Positions 47,359-58,214 of a stretch of 64,000 nt of DNA are shown here, one piece after another. The notes beneath the pieces were generated by a model. That model saw only the letters and a program-made list of their open reading frames with translations. It made no database searches and was not told the DNA's origin. The position numbers were made by a program, and so were the translations under genes. This DNA comes from Pseudomonas sp. FP2309 (GTDB lineage: Bacteria > Pseudomonadota > Gammaproteobacteria > Pseudomonadales > Pseudomonadaceae). The stretch is taken from assembly GCF_030687575.1 (NCBI RefSeq), contig NZ_CP117439.1:2409501-2473500 (forward strand), in the 5' to 3' direction. How positions within the stretch are numbered: position 1 is the stretch's first letter; each line of letters begins with the position of its first letter.

Positions 47359-48252
47359 ATGCCCGCAATTCGAATTGGCATCAACCCGATCTCCTGGAGC
47401 AACGACGACCTGCCGGCCCTGGGTGGTGAAACGCCGCTGAGCACCGCTTTGAGCGAGGGCCAGGCGATCGGCTACGAAGGTTTTGAACTTAACGGCAAAT
47501 TCCCCAAGGACGCCAAAGGCGTGGGCGATGTGCTGCGCCCCTATGACCTGGCGCTGGTCTCCGGCTGGTATTCCAGCCGCCTGGCGCGACGCTCGGTGGC
47601 CGAAGAGATCGAGGCGATTGCCGGCCATGTCGACGTGTTGAAACAGAACGGCGCCACGGTGCTGGTGTACGGCGAGGTGGCCGATTCGATCCAGGGTTCG
47701 CGCATTCGCCTGATCGAGCGCCCGCGCTTTCACAGCGAGCAGGCCTGGCAGGACTATGCCGACAAGCTCACGGAATTGGCGCGCTTCACCCTGTCACAGG
47801 GCGTGCGTCTGGCGTACCACCACCATATGGGCGCCTACGTCGAGTCCCCCGAAGACATCGACCAACTGATGCAGCGAACGGGCCCGGAAGTCGGCCTGTT
47901 GTTTGACTCGGGCCACTGTTACATGGGCGGCGGCGACCCTCTCCAGGTGCTGCGCAAACACATCGAGCGCGTCTGCCATGTGCACTTTAAGGATGTGCGC
48001 AAACCGGTGGTGCAACTGGCGCGCAACCAGATGTGGAGCTTCCCCGACTGCATCGTCAACGGCACCTTTACGGTGCCCGGCGATGGCGATATCGACTTTG
48101 CCGAACTGCTGGACGTGCTGCTCGCCGCCAACTACCAAGGCTGGCTGGTAGTGGAGGCCGAGCAGGACCCGGCGGTGGCGCCCAGCTATATCTATGCAAA
48201 AAAGGGTTATGACACGTTGCGTGCGCTTCTCAACGAGAGGACCAAACCATGA
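47359..48252 (+). CDS. iolE: Myo-inosose-2 dehydratase
   Basis: A 297-residue TIM-barrel dehydratase that converts scyllo-inosose (2-keto-myo-inositol) to 3D-(3,5/4)-trihydroxycyclohexane-1,2-dione. INPISWSNDDLPALGGETP at the N-terminus is an IolE signature. LAYHHHMGAYVE and LLFDSGHCYMGGGDP supply metal-binding His/Glu/Asp. Its last codons overlap the iolB start (ATGA), so the two are coupled. Confidence 0.95.
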   Translation: MPAIRIGINPISWSNDDLPALGGETPLSTALSEGQAIGYEGFELNGKFPKDAKGVGDVLRPYDLALVSGWYSSRLARRSVAEEIEAIAGHVDVLKQNGATVLVYGEVADSIQGSRIRLIERPRFHSEQAWQDYADKLTELARFTLSQGVRLAYHHHMGAYVESPEDIDQLMQRTGPEVGLLFDSGHCYMGGGDPLQVLRKHIERVCHVHFKDVRKPVVQLARNQMWSFPDCIVNGTFTVPGDGDIDFAELLDVLLAANYQGWLVVEAEQDPAVAPSYIYAKKGYDTLRALLNERTKP

Positions 48253-49037
48253 GCTTGCTGGTAAAGAGCAGTAAACGCGGGCAAACCATGGTCGCCCTGG
48301 AAGAGGGGCGCCTGGAATACGTAGGCTTTGCCGCCTACCGCCTGAGCCTTGGCGAAACCCTGCCGGTCACCGCCGGTGATCAGGAGCTGTGCGTGGTGCT
48401 GCTCAGCGGCCGCGTGACGATCGAAGGCGAGGGCTTCACCTGGCAGAACCTCGGTGATCGCCAGTCGGTGTTCGAAGACAAGTCGCCGTTCGCCGCGTAC
48501 CTGCCGCCTGGCACCACGGCCCAAGTCACGGCGTTGAGCGACGTGCAGATCGCCGTGTGCGCCGCGCCCGGCGCGGGTGGTTACGCGCCACGCTTGATTC
48601 GCCCCGAAGACTGCAAGCGCAGCGTACGCGGCAAAGGCGCCAACACCCGCTATGTGTGCGACATCCTGCCCGATACCTCACCGGCCCATTCGCTGCTGGT
48701 GGTGGAAGTGCGCACACCGTCCGGGCACTCGTCGAGCTACCCGCCGCACAAGCACGACACCGATGACCTGCCGCACCAGAGCTTTCTGGAAGAGACCTAC
48801 TATCACCAGATCAACCCACCCCAGGGCTTCGTGTTCCAGCGGGTGTACACCGACGACCGCAGCCTCGACGAGGCCATGGCCGTGGAAAACAGTGACCTGG
48901 TGGTGGTGCCCAAGGGCTACCACCCGGTCAGCGTGCCGTACGGCTACGAGTCTTACTACCTGAACGTGATGGCCGGGCCCAAGCGCGCCTGGCATTTCCA
49001 CAATGACCCGCAGCACAGCTGGCTGCTGGACCTTTAA
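48249..49037 (+). CDS. iolB: 5-deoxy-glucuronate isomerase
   Basis: A 262-residue bicupin isomerase that converts 5-deoxy-glucuronate to 5-dehydro-2-deoxygluconate. The C-terminal cupin shows SSSYPPHKHDTDDLPHQSFL and EETYYHQINPPQGFVFQRVY, which carry the metal-binding His and Glu residues. It starts inside the iolE stop and is followed after 23 bases by an iolI-like remnant. Length and motifs are normal. Confidence 0.95.
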   Translation: MSLLVKSSKRGQTMVALEEGRLEYVGFAAYRLSLGETLPVTAGDQELCVVLLSGRVTIEGEGFTWQNLGDRQSVFEDKSPFAAYLPPGTTAQVTALSDVQIAVCAAPGAGGYAPRLIRPEDCKRSVRGKGANTRYVCDILPDTSPAHSLLVVEVRTPSGHSSSYPPHKHDTDDLPHQSFLEETYYHQINPPQGFVFQRVYTDDRSLDEAMAVENSDLVVVPKGYHPVSVPYGYESYYLNVMAGPKRAWHFHNDPQHSWLLDL

Positions 49038-49060
49038 GCGGTTTTGGACGGAGAACAACA

Positions 49061-49252
49061 ATGAAGTCGCCGCTACGTTTTGCCCTGAACCGTATGGTTG
49101 CCCCAGGCCTGTCCCTGCCGGACTTTATCCCGTTGGCGGCCGCGCTCAGGCGCGATGGGCTCGGCTTCCAAGCGTCTGCCCTGCGCCGCATGCGCTTGGC
49201 GGATATCCAACAGGCCCTGGGCGCGAGCATTGCCCACCTGCAAAAACGTTAA
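49061..49252 (+). pseudogene. Internally deleted TIM-barrel isomerase remnant (iolI-like)
   Basis: A 63-codon frame with a good ribosome binding site (GGACGGAGAACAAC). Residues 1-29 ([19 protein letters not shown], then PLAAAL) look like the start of a xylose-isomerase-like TIM-barrel epimerase often found in iol clusters. Residues 36-63 ([20 protein letters not shown], then SIAHLQ) look like that family's last strand and helix. About 200 residues of the barrel are missing and the frame is kept, which suggests an in-frame internal deletion. It could still be translated and couple iolB to iolD, but not be an active enzyme. Confidence 0.6.
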
Positions 49253-49262
49253 GGGGCGCGAC

Positions 49263-52225
<2,963 letters not shown>

Positions 52226-52235
52226 GGCGATCAGT

Positions 52236-52261
52236 GTGGGAAGGGGCAAGCTCCTTCCCAC
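52236..52261. repeat. Intergenic hairpin after iolG
   Basis: GTGGGAAGGGGC (52236-52247) pairs with GCTCCTTCCCAC (52250-52261) with one mismatch. It separates iolG from the next dehydrogenase gene and belongs to the repeated hairpin family. Confidence 0.7.
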
Positions 52262-52298
52262 CGTTGATTGGGTTTCCATGTCAAAGAAGGAATAAGTC

Positions 52299-53327
52299 AT
52301 GCGAATCGGACTAGTCGGCTACGGCCACGGAGGGCGCTTTTTTCATGCGCCGCTGATTGCCACATTGCCGGGCGCAACCTTCGTCGGCGTAGTCACACGT
52401 TCACCCGAACGCCGCCAGCAACTGGCGAACGATCATCCCGGCCTCCAGGCCTTCGACTCCATCGGCCAGATCGTCGAGGCCGGTGTCGACGCCCTGGTGA
52501 TTTCCACCACCCTTAAAGGCCGCCCGGCCCTGGTGCTCGAAGCCATCGAACACGGGCTGGCGGTGGTCAGCGACAAACCCTTCGCGGCCAACGCCGAACA
52601 GGCCCAGGCGCTGATCACGGCGGCTGAGCGTCATGCCGTACTGCTGACGGTGTACCAGAACCGGCGCTGGGACTCGGATTACCTGACCCTGCGCAAACTG
52701 ATTGACGCCGGGGCCCTGGGCACCATCACTCGTTTTGAATCCCGCGTGGAGCGCTTCAGCCCGCAAGCGGTCGGCAATGCCAGCGGTGGCGGTTGGTTGC
52801 GCGATCTGGGCAGCCATCTGGTGGACCAGGCGCTGCAATTGTTCGGCCCGGTGGACCGGGTGTTCGCGCAACTGCATTACACCGCCGAACATCCCAGCGT
52901 CGACCATGGGTTCTTCGTCTCGCTGACCCATGCCAACGGGGTGATTTCCCACCTGTGGGGCAATGCCCTGCAAAACAGCCAGGCCCCGCGGTTTCGGGTA
53001 AGCGGCAGCCTGGGGTGTTACACCGTCGAGGGGCTCGATGGCCAGGAAGAGGCGCTGATGGCCGGCAAGTCGCCGAAAACCGAGGGCGAGCACTGGGGCG
53101 CAGAAGAGCACCGGCGCTGGGGCTGGTTTGAGCATGGCGCGGACCGCGAGCGGGTGCCTTCGGAGAAAGGCTGCTGGACGCAGTTTTATCGGCAGTTGCA
53201 ATCCGCTGTGCAAGGGCAGGGGGCCTTGCCGGTCGACGCGTATGAAGCGCTGGAAACTACCCGTATATTGGACGCCGCACGCCTGAGCGCCGAGCGCCAG
53301 CAGGTGGTTTCAACAAAAATAGAATAA
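52299..53327 (+). CDS. Gfo/Idh/MocA-family oxidoreductase
   Basis: A 342-residue NAD(P)-dependent dehydrogenase. The Rossmann motif GLVGYGHGGRFFHAPLI starts at residue 3, VVSDKPFAANAEQA carries the KP motif, and GGWLRDLGSHLVDQAL holds the catalytic Asp/His. It is distinct from iolG and may handle another inositol isomer or a rhizopine-like derivative, by analogy with MocA; this is inference. It lies between iolG and the importer genes. A TAGAAT-AAA-ATTCTA palindrome overlaps its stop. Confidence 0.85.
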   Translation: MRIGLVGYGHGGRFFHAPLIATLPGATFVGVVTRSPERRQQLANDHPGLQAFDSIGQIVEAGVDALVISTTLKGRPALVLEAIEHGLAVVSDKPFAANAEQAQALITAAERHAVLLTVYQNRRWDSDYLTLRKLIDAGALGTITRFESRVERFSPQAVGNASGGGWLRDLGSHLVDQALQLFGPVDRVFAQLHYTAEHPSVDHGFFVSLTHANGVISHLWGNALQNSQAPRFRVSGSLGCYTVEGLDGQEEALMAGKSPKTEGEHWGAEEHRRWGWFEHGADRERVPSEKGCWTQFYRQLQSAVQGQGALPVDAYEALETTRILDAARLSAERQQVVSTKIE

Positions 53328-53334
53328 AATTCTA
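53320..53334. promoter_or_regulatory. Palindrome TAGAAT-N3-ATTCTA before the importer genes
   Basis: A perfect 6-base-arm inverted repeat overlapping the stop of the preceding gene, 14 bases before the next IolR-like repeat. It may be an auxiliary operator, or a chance AT-rich palindrome. Confidence 0.35.
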
Positions 53335-53341
53335 AAACAGG

Positions 53342-53370
53342 TTGATATGGAAATTATTTTCCAATAAAGT
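53342..53370 (+). promoter_or_regulatory. Promoter with IolR-like operator in its spacer (inositol importer)
   Basis: TTGATA (53342-53347) and TAAAGT (53365-53370) are 17 bases apart, as for a sigma-70 promoter. The spacer holds TGGAAATTATTTTCCA (53348-53363), with TGGAAA/TTTCCA half-sites. A repressor bound there would block polymerase. It is the same kind of repeat as before iolC. About 310 bases separate it from the binding-protein start. Confidence 0.6.
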
Positions 53371-53454
53371 CTTTTCCAGGTTGCATAAAGTACGTCGCGG
53401 ACTCGATCCCGGCGACTCAACAAAAACAAGATCAAAACAACCAGGTACCGTCAG

Positions 53455-53631
53455 ATGAAAATCTTCAACGCTGTACTGCGAGTTTTACGCCCTGCCCACA
53501 CGCCACGCGATCTGCCCCGCGCCCGGCCGTTCTACTTTTCCTTCCTTAACGTGCTGTGCGTCGAAAACCACGGCGCGCTGGTCTGCTGCATTCCAGGCGC
53601 ACCGGTCGTCCGACTGCCCGCCGAGCTCTGA
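53455..53631 (+). CDS. Possible 58-residue leader protein before the inositol importer
   Basis: An ATG frame with a fair ribosome binding site (CAGGTACCGTCAG) between the promoter and the binding-protein gene. The product, starting MKIFNAVLRVLRPAHTPRDL, is Arg/Pro-rich with three Cys and no motif I recognise. It could be a real small protein, a leader peptide or just an untranslated leader. It ends 49 bases before the binding-protein ATG. Confidence 0.35.
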   Translation: MKIFNAVLRVLRPAHTPRDLPRARPFYFSFLNVLCVENHGALVCCIPGAPVVRLPAEL

Positions 53632-53679
53632 TAAACGCAACGTCCAAAAAACCAACAAGAAAGTGGAGACAGACCGTTC

Positions 53680-54609
53680 ATGAAGACCCCGATTCGTTTT
53701 ACCGCGCTGGCCTTGTCCATGCTGCTCGCCAGTGGTGTGGCCTCGGCTGCCGATCTGAAGATAGGCGTGAGTATGTCCGCCTTCGATGACACCTTTCTCA
53801 CCTACCTGCGTGAGGACATGGACAAACAAGCCAAGTCTTATCCCAAGGGTGACGGCGTGCAGCTGCAGTTCGAAGACGCCCGCGCCGATGTGGTGAAACA
53901 ACTGAGCCAGGTCGAGAATTTCATCAGCCAGAAAGTCGATGCGATCATCGTCAACCCGGTGGACACTGCCTCCACGGCCAATATCATCAAGGCCGCCACC
54001 GCGGCGAAAATCCCGCTGGTGTTCGTCAACCGTCGTCCCGACAGCGCGACGTTGGCCCCCGGTGTCGCGGCGGTGACCTCCGATGACGTGGAAGCCGGCA
54101 AGTTGCAAATGCAGTACATCGCCGAGAAGCTCGGCGGCAAGGGCAATATCGTGATTTTGCTCGGCGATCTGGCGAACAACTCCACCACCAACCGCACCAA
54201 GGGCGTAAAAGAAGTCCTGACCAAGTACCCAGGCATCAAGATCGAACAGGAGCAAACCGGCATTTGGCTGCGTGACAAGGGCATGACCCTGGTCAACGAC
54301 TGGCTGACCCAGGGCCGCGACTTCCAGGCGGTGCTGGCCAACAACGATGAGATGGCGATCGGTGCGTCCATGGCCCTGAAATCAGCGGGCAAGAAAGGCG
54401 TGTTGATCGCCGGTGTCGACGGCACGCCGGACGGCCTGAACGCGATCACCAAGGGCGACATGACGGTATCGGCCTTCCAGGACGCCAAGGGTCAGGCGGA
54501 CAAGTCGGTGGACACCGCGCGCAAGATGGCCAGGAACGAGCCCATCGAGCAGAACGTGGTGATCCCGTTCCAGCTGATCACGCCGGACAACGTCAAAGAC
54601 TTCAAGTAG
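53680..54609 (+). CDS. Sugar/inositol ABC transporter substrate-binding protein
   Basis: A 309-residue periplasmic binding protein of the ribose/inositol (Peripla_BP_4) class. The signal peptide ends near SAADL. VEN-type FISQKVDAIIVNPVDTAS, FVNRRPDS and VLANNDEMAIGA are family segments. It lies in the iol cluster with ATPase and permease genes after it, so it probably delivers myo-inositol (IbpA-like). A GTGGAGAC ribosome binding site precedes the ATG. An 11-bp hairpin follows the stop. Confidence 0.92.
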   Translation: MKTPIRFTALALSMLLASGVASAADLKIGVSMSAFDDTFLTYLREDMDKQAKSYPKGDGVQLQFEDARADVVKQLSQVENFISQKVDAIIVNPVDTASTANIIKAATAAKIPLVFVNRRPDSATLAPGVAAVTSDDVEAGKLQMQYIAEKLGGKGNIVILLGDLANNSTTNRTKGVKEVLTKYPGIKIEQEQTGIWLRDKGMTLVNDWLTQGRDFQAVLANNDEMAIGASMALKSAGKKGVLIAGVDGTPDGLNAITKGDMTVSAFQDAKGQADKSVDTARKMARNEPIEQNVVIPFQLITPDNVKDFK

Positions 54610-54631
54610 CCCTGACATAACAACAATAAGC

Positions 54632-54659
54632 CGGCAGGGCGGTCGTGCCCGCCCTGCCG
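54632..54659 (+). other. Strong hairpin between binding-protein and ATPase genes
   Basis: CGGCAGGGCGG (54632-54642) pairs exactly with CCGCCCTGCCG (54649-54659) around six bases, with no T tract after it. Such a hairpin after the binding-protein gene can protect the upstream mRNA and give more binding protein than ATPase and permease. Confidence 0.75.
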
Positions 54660-54674
54660 ATGGAGTACCGCCCT

Positions 54675-56228
54675 ATGCTCGCTCAAGCCGCTGTCTCGCA
54701 GCCCCTCGGTATCCAGCCCCTGCCGCTGGACGAACCCTACCTGCTGGAAATCGTCAATATCAGCAAAGGCTTTCCCGGCGTCGTGGCCCTGGCCGACGTG
54801 CAACTGCGCGTGCGCCCCGGCACAGTGCTGGCGCTGATGGGGGAGAACGGTGCGGGCAAATCGACCTTGATGAAAATCATCGCTGGCATCTACCAGCCCG
54901 ACGCCGGCGAAATTCGCCTGCGCGGAGAGCCCATCGTCTTTGAGACGCCGCTGGCGGCACAAAAGGCCGGGATCGCCATGATCCACCAGGAACTCAACCT
55001 GATGCCGCACATGAGCATCGCCGAGAACATCTGGATCGGCCGCGAGCAGCTCAACAGCCTGCACATGGTCAACCACCGCGAAATGCACCGCTGCACCGCC
55101 GAGTTGCTGGCGCGCCTGCGGATTAATCTGGACCCGGAAGAGCAGGTCGGCAACCTGAGCATCGCCGAGCGGCAGATGGTCGAGATTGCCAAGGCGGTGT
55201 CCTACGACTCCGACATCCTGATCATGGACGAGCCCACCTCGGCCATTACCGAAAAGGAAGTGGCGCACCTGTTTTCGATCATTGCCGACCTCAAATCCCA
55301 GGGCAAAGGCATCGTCTACATCACGCATAAAATGAACGAAGTGTTTGCCATCGCCGATGAAGTGGCCGTGTTCCGCGACGGTCACTATATCGGCCTGCAA
55401 CGTGCCGACAGCATGAACAGCGACAGCCTGATCTCGATGATGGTGGGGCGTGAGCTGAGCCAGTTGTTCCCGGTGCGCGAGACGCCCATCGGCGAGCTGC
55501 TGCTGTCGGTGCGCGACCTGCGCCTGGACGGCGTGTTCAAGGACGTGTCGTTCGACCTGCATGCCGGCGAGATTCTCGGTATCGCCGGGCTGATGGGCTC
55601 GGGCCGTACCAATGTGGCGGAAACCATTTTTGGCATCACCCCAAGCGACGGCGGGCAGATCGTGCTGGACGGTCAGCCGGTCCGCATCAGCGACCCGCAC
55701 ATGGCCATCGAAAAAGGCTTTGCGCTGTTGACCGAGGACCGCAAGCTCAGTGGCCTGTTCCCCTGCCTGTCGGTGCTGGAAAACATGGAAATGGCTGTGC
55801 TGCCGCACTATTCGGACAACGGCTTTATCCAGCAGAAAGCCCTGCGCGCGCTGTGCGAAGACATGTGCAAAAAGCTGCGGGTCAAAACCCCGTCCCTGGA
55901 GCAGTGCATCGACACGCTGTCGGGCGGCAACCAGCAGAAAGCCTTGCTCGCGCGCTGGCTGATGACCAACCCGCGCCTGCTGATCCTGGACGAGCCGACC
56001 CGTGGCATTGACGTCGGGGCCAAGGCCGAGATCTACCGCTTGATCTCCTTCCTCGCCAGCGAGGGCATGGCGGTGATCATGATTTCCTCAGAGCTGCCCG
56101 AAGTGTTGGGCATGAGCGACCGGGTAATGGTGATGCATGAAGGCGAACTGATGGGCACCCTGGACCGCGCCGACGCGACCCAGGAAAAAGTCATGCACTT
56201 GGCCTCCGGGATGACCGCGGTCCACTGA
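54675..56228 (+). CDS. Sugar/inositol ABC transporter ATP-binding protein
   Basis: A 517-residue double ATPase of the RbsA/MglA/IatA class. The first ABC has Walker [10 protein letters not shown], signature [14 protein letters not shown] and Walker [10 protein letters not shown]. The second has the usual degenerate Walker A (GLMGSGRTN), signature LSGGNQQKA and Walker [12 protein letters not shown]. The ATG at 54675 has TGGAG nine bases upstream; earlier ATG and GTG codons (54660, 54645) fall in the hairpin. Powers the importer with the binding protein and permease. Confidence 0.94.
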   Translation: MLAQAAVSQPLGIQPLPLDEPYLLEIVNISKGFPGVVALADVQLRVRPGTVLALMGENGAGKSTLMKIIAGIYQPDAGEIRLRGEPIVFETPLAAQKAGIAMIHQELNLMPHMSIAENIWIGREQLNSLHMVNHREMHRCTAELLARLRINLDPEEQVGNLSIAERQMVEIAKAVSYDSDILIMDEPTSAITEKEVAHLFSIIADLKSQGKGIVYITHKMNEVFAIADEVAVFRDGHYIGLQRADSMNSDSLISMMVGRELSQLFPVRETPIGELLLSVRDLRLDGVFKDVSFDLHAGEILGIAGLMGSGRTNVAETIFGITPSDGGQIVLDGQPVRISDPHMAIEKGFALLTEDRKLSGLFPCLSVLENMEMAVLPHYSDNGFIQQKALRALCEDMCKKLRVKTPSLEQCIDTLSGGNQQKALLARWLMTNPRLLILDEPTRGIDVGAKAEIYRLISFLASEGMAVIMISSELPEVLGMSDRVMVMHEGELMGTLDRADATQEKVMHLASGMTAVH

Positions 56229-56286
56229 CGAACAGCCGTGCGGGCCTGCGGTTGGTCCGCGCCATAGAATAAAAAGGTGATTGGCT

Positions 56287-57309
56287 ATGAACGCAATAAC
56301 AGACAACAAGCCTGCCACGGCCCCGGTCAAGCAGCGGCGGCGCCTGCCCACCGAGCTGAGCATCTTCTTGGTGTTGATCGGTATTGGCCTGGTGTTTGAG
56401 CTGTTCGGCTGGATCGTGCGCGACCAGAGCTTTTTGATGAACGCTCAGCGCCTGGTGCTGATGATCCTGCAAGTCTCGATCATCGGCCTGCTGGCCATCG
56501 GTGTGACCCAAGTGATCATCACCACCGGGATCGACTTGTCATCCGGCTCGGTGCTGGCACTGTCGGCGATGATCGCCGCCAGTTTGGCGCAGACCTCCGA
56601 CTTTTCCCGCGCCGTGTTCCCGAGCCTCACCGACCTGCCGGTATGGATTCCGGTGGCGATGGGGCTGGGTGTGGGGTTGCTGGCGGGGGCGATCAACGGC
56701 AGCATCATTGCAGTCACGGGGATCCCGCCGTTTATTGCGACCCTGGGCATGATGGTCTCGGCCCGTGGTCTGGCGCGTTATTACACCGAAGGCCAGCCGG
56801 TGAGCATGCTCTCCGATTCCTACACGGCGATCGGCCATGGCGCGATGCCGGTGATCATCTTTCTGGTCGTCGCGGTGATCTTCCATATCGCCCTGCGCTA
56901 CACCAAGTACGGCAAATACACCTACGCCATCGGCGGCAACATGCAGGCGGCGCGGACCTCGGGGATCAACGTCAAGCGCCACCTGATCATCGTCTATAGC
57001 ATCGCCGGCCTCCTGGCGGGCCTCGCCGGCGTCGTGGCCTCGGCACGCGCCGCCACCGGCCAGGCGGGTATGGGCATGTCCTACGAGCTGGATGCGATCG
57101 CGGCGGCGGTCATCGGCGGCACCAGCCTGGCGGGCGGGGTAGGGCGCATCACCGGCACGGTGATCGGCGCGCTGATCCTCGGGGTGATGGCCAGCGGCTT
57201 CACCTTCGTCGGCGTGGATGCTTATATTCAGGACATCATCAAGGGCTTGATCATCGTAGTGGCAGTGGTGATCGACCAATACCGCAACAAGCGCAAGCTC
57301 AAGCGATGA
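56287..57309 (+). CDS. Sugar/inositol ABC transporter permease
   Basis: A 340-residue inner-membrane permease (RbsC/IatP class) with eight to ten helices. Conserved segments are VIITTGIDLSSGSVLALSA, GAINGSIIAVTGIPPFIATL and AAVIGGTSLAGGVGRITGT, the last being the family signature near the coupling loop. The ATG at 56287 lies 58 bases after the ATPase stop; a TTG two codons earlier is possible. It ends the importer operon. Confidence 0.94.
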   Translation: MNAITDNKPATAPVKQRRRLPTELSIFLVLIGIGLVFELFGWIVRDQSFLMNAQRLVLMILQVSIIGLLAIGVTQVIITTGIDLSSGSVLALSAMIAASLAQTSDFSRAVFPSLTDLPVWIPVAMGLGVGLLAGAINGSIIAVTGIPPFIATLGMMVSARGLARYYTEGQPVSMLSDSYTAIGHGAMPVIIFLVVAVIFHIALRYTKYGKYTYAIGGNMQAARTSGINVKRHLIIVYSIAGLLAGLAGVVASARAATGQAGMGMSYELDAIAAAVIGGTSLAGGVGRITGTVIGALILGVMASGFTFVGVDAYIQDIIKGLIIVVAVVIDQYRNKRKLKR

Positions 57310-57645
57310 GTGGCAGCGGCAAGTGACAAGTGGCACGCTTTAAAGCTCTCCACTTGCCACTTGTAGCTTGCAGCTCATCCCATATAGCTGCTCTACGAAC
57401 TTTCCTGCTATAAACGCACTCCGATGACCGTTCGCCAAGCCCGTCCTGGTGCCTTTTGGGGTTGTATCGGAAAAAATGCCTGTCTTTTCAGTTGCTGCGC
57501 CCTCAAGTCGGCCTTAGACTGCCGCCCCTCGTAAATTGAGTGCCGGGTGGCGCTTGGAATGGATGGCGCCGTTCCGAGGCCTGCACAGGTCGGCCGGAAC
57601 GCTCCCTTATTCGCCTTAATGCACGTATTTTTTATAGAGAAATCA
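57310..57645. other. Intergenic region before the DksA-like gene
   Basis: This 336-base gap has an inverted repeat ACAAGTGGCA (57326-57335) / TGCCACTTGT (57355-57364), likely the end of the importer transcript. A second imperfect hairpin, GTTCCGAGGCC (57571) with GGCCGGAAC (57592), lies 45 bases before the DksA-like start. I saw no Zur-type GTTATAATATAAC box and no coding potential. Confidence 0.5.
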
Positions 57646-58050
57646 ATGACAAAGGAAAAGTTGCTGGCCATGCCGGCGGATGACTACATGAATGCCGAAC
57701 AGCACGCTTTTTTTGAGAAGTTGCTGCAAGACATGAAAGTGGAACACCACGAGCGCATTGAACAGAACCGTATCGCCATTGAAAGCCTGGACACCCCGGC
57801 TGACCCGGCTGACGCTGCTTCCGTGGAAGAAGAGCGCACCTGGCTGGTCAATGCGATCGACCGCGACCAGCGCATGCTGCCGCAGCTTGAGCGTGCACTG
57901 GAACGCATCAAGGAAGATTCCTTCGGCTGGTGCGATGACAGCGGCGAGCCTATTGGCCTCAAGCGCCTGCTGATCAGCCCTACCACCAAGTACTGCATCG
58001 AAGCCCAAGAGCGCCACGAGCAGATCGACAAGCACCAGCGCCAAGCCTGA
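57646..58050 (+). CDS. DksA2-like TraR/DksA-family protein lacking full zinc finger
   Basis: A 134-residue DksA-family regulator that would enter the RNA polymerase secondary channel. The coiled-coil tip motif DxxDxA is intact (D53, D56, A58). The zinc-binding four Cys are reduced to two: Cys96 is followed by Ser99 (CDDS), and Cys117 by Ala120 (CIEA). P. aeruginosa DksA2 has a similar CxxT/CxxA pattern and works without zinc, replacing DksA1 in zinc starvation. The ATG at 57646 follows TTTATAGAGAAATCA. It stands alone, not beside Zur-regulated genes. Confidence 0.88.
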   Translation: MTKEKLLAMPADDYMNAEQHAFFEKLLQDMKVEHHERIEQNRIAIESLDTPADPADAASVEEERTWLVNAIDRDQRMLPQLERALERIKEDSFGWCDDSGEPIGLKRLLISPTTKYCIEAQERHEQIDKHQRQA

Positions 58051-58214
58051 TGCGGTGAAGTTTGGGGGGATTGTTGAAGCGGTCCCCCAAAGAAAGACAC
58101 GTTACGCCCCGTCTATTGATCTATTGCACGTACCCCACTAAAGGCCCATGGATAATGGCCCGATAGTGGCGTTAAATGCAGGAACAACAATGACAAGCAG
58201 TGGGGGTAACGACG

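Noticed and set aside
58190..58214. ATG at 58190 with AGGA as start of the chemoreceptor
   Set aside because: It is out of frame with the receptor and its frame has no homology; the ATG at 58215 is in frame.
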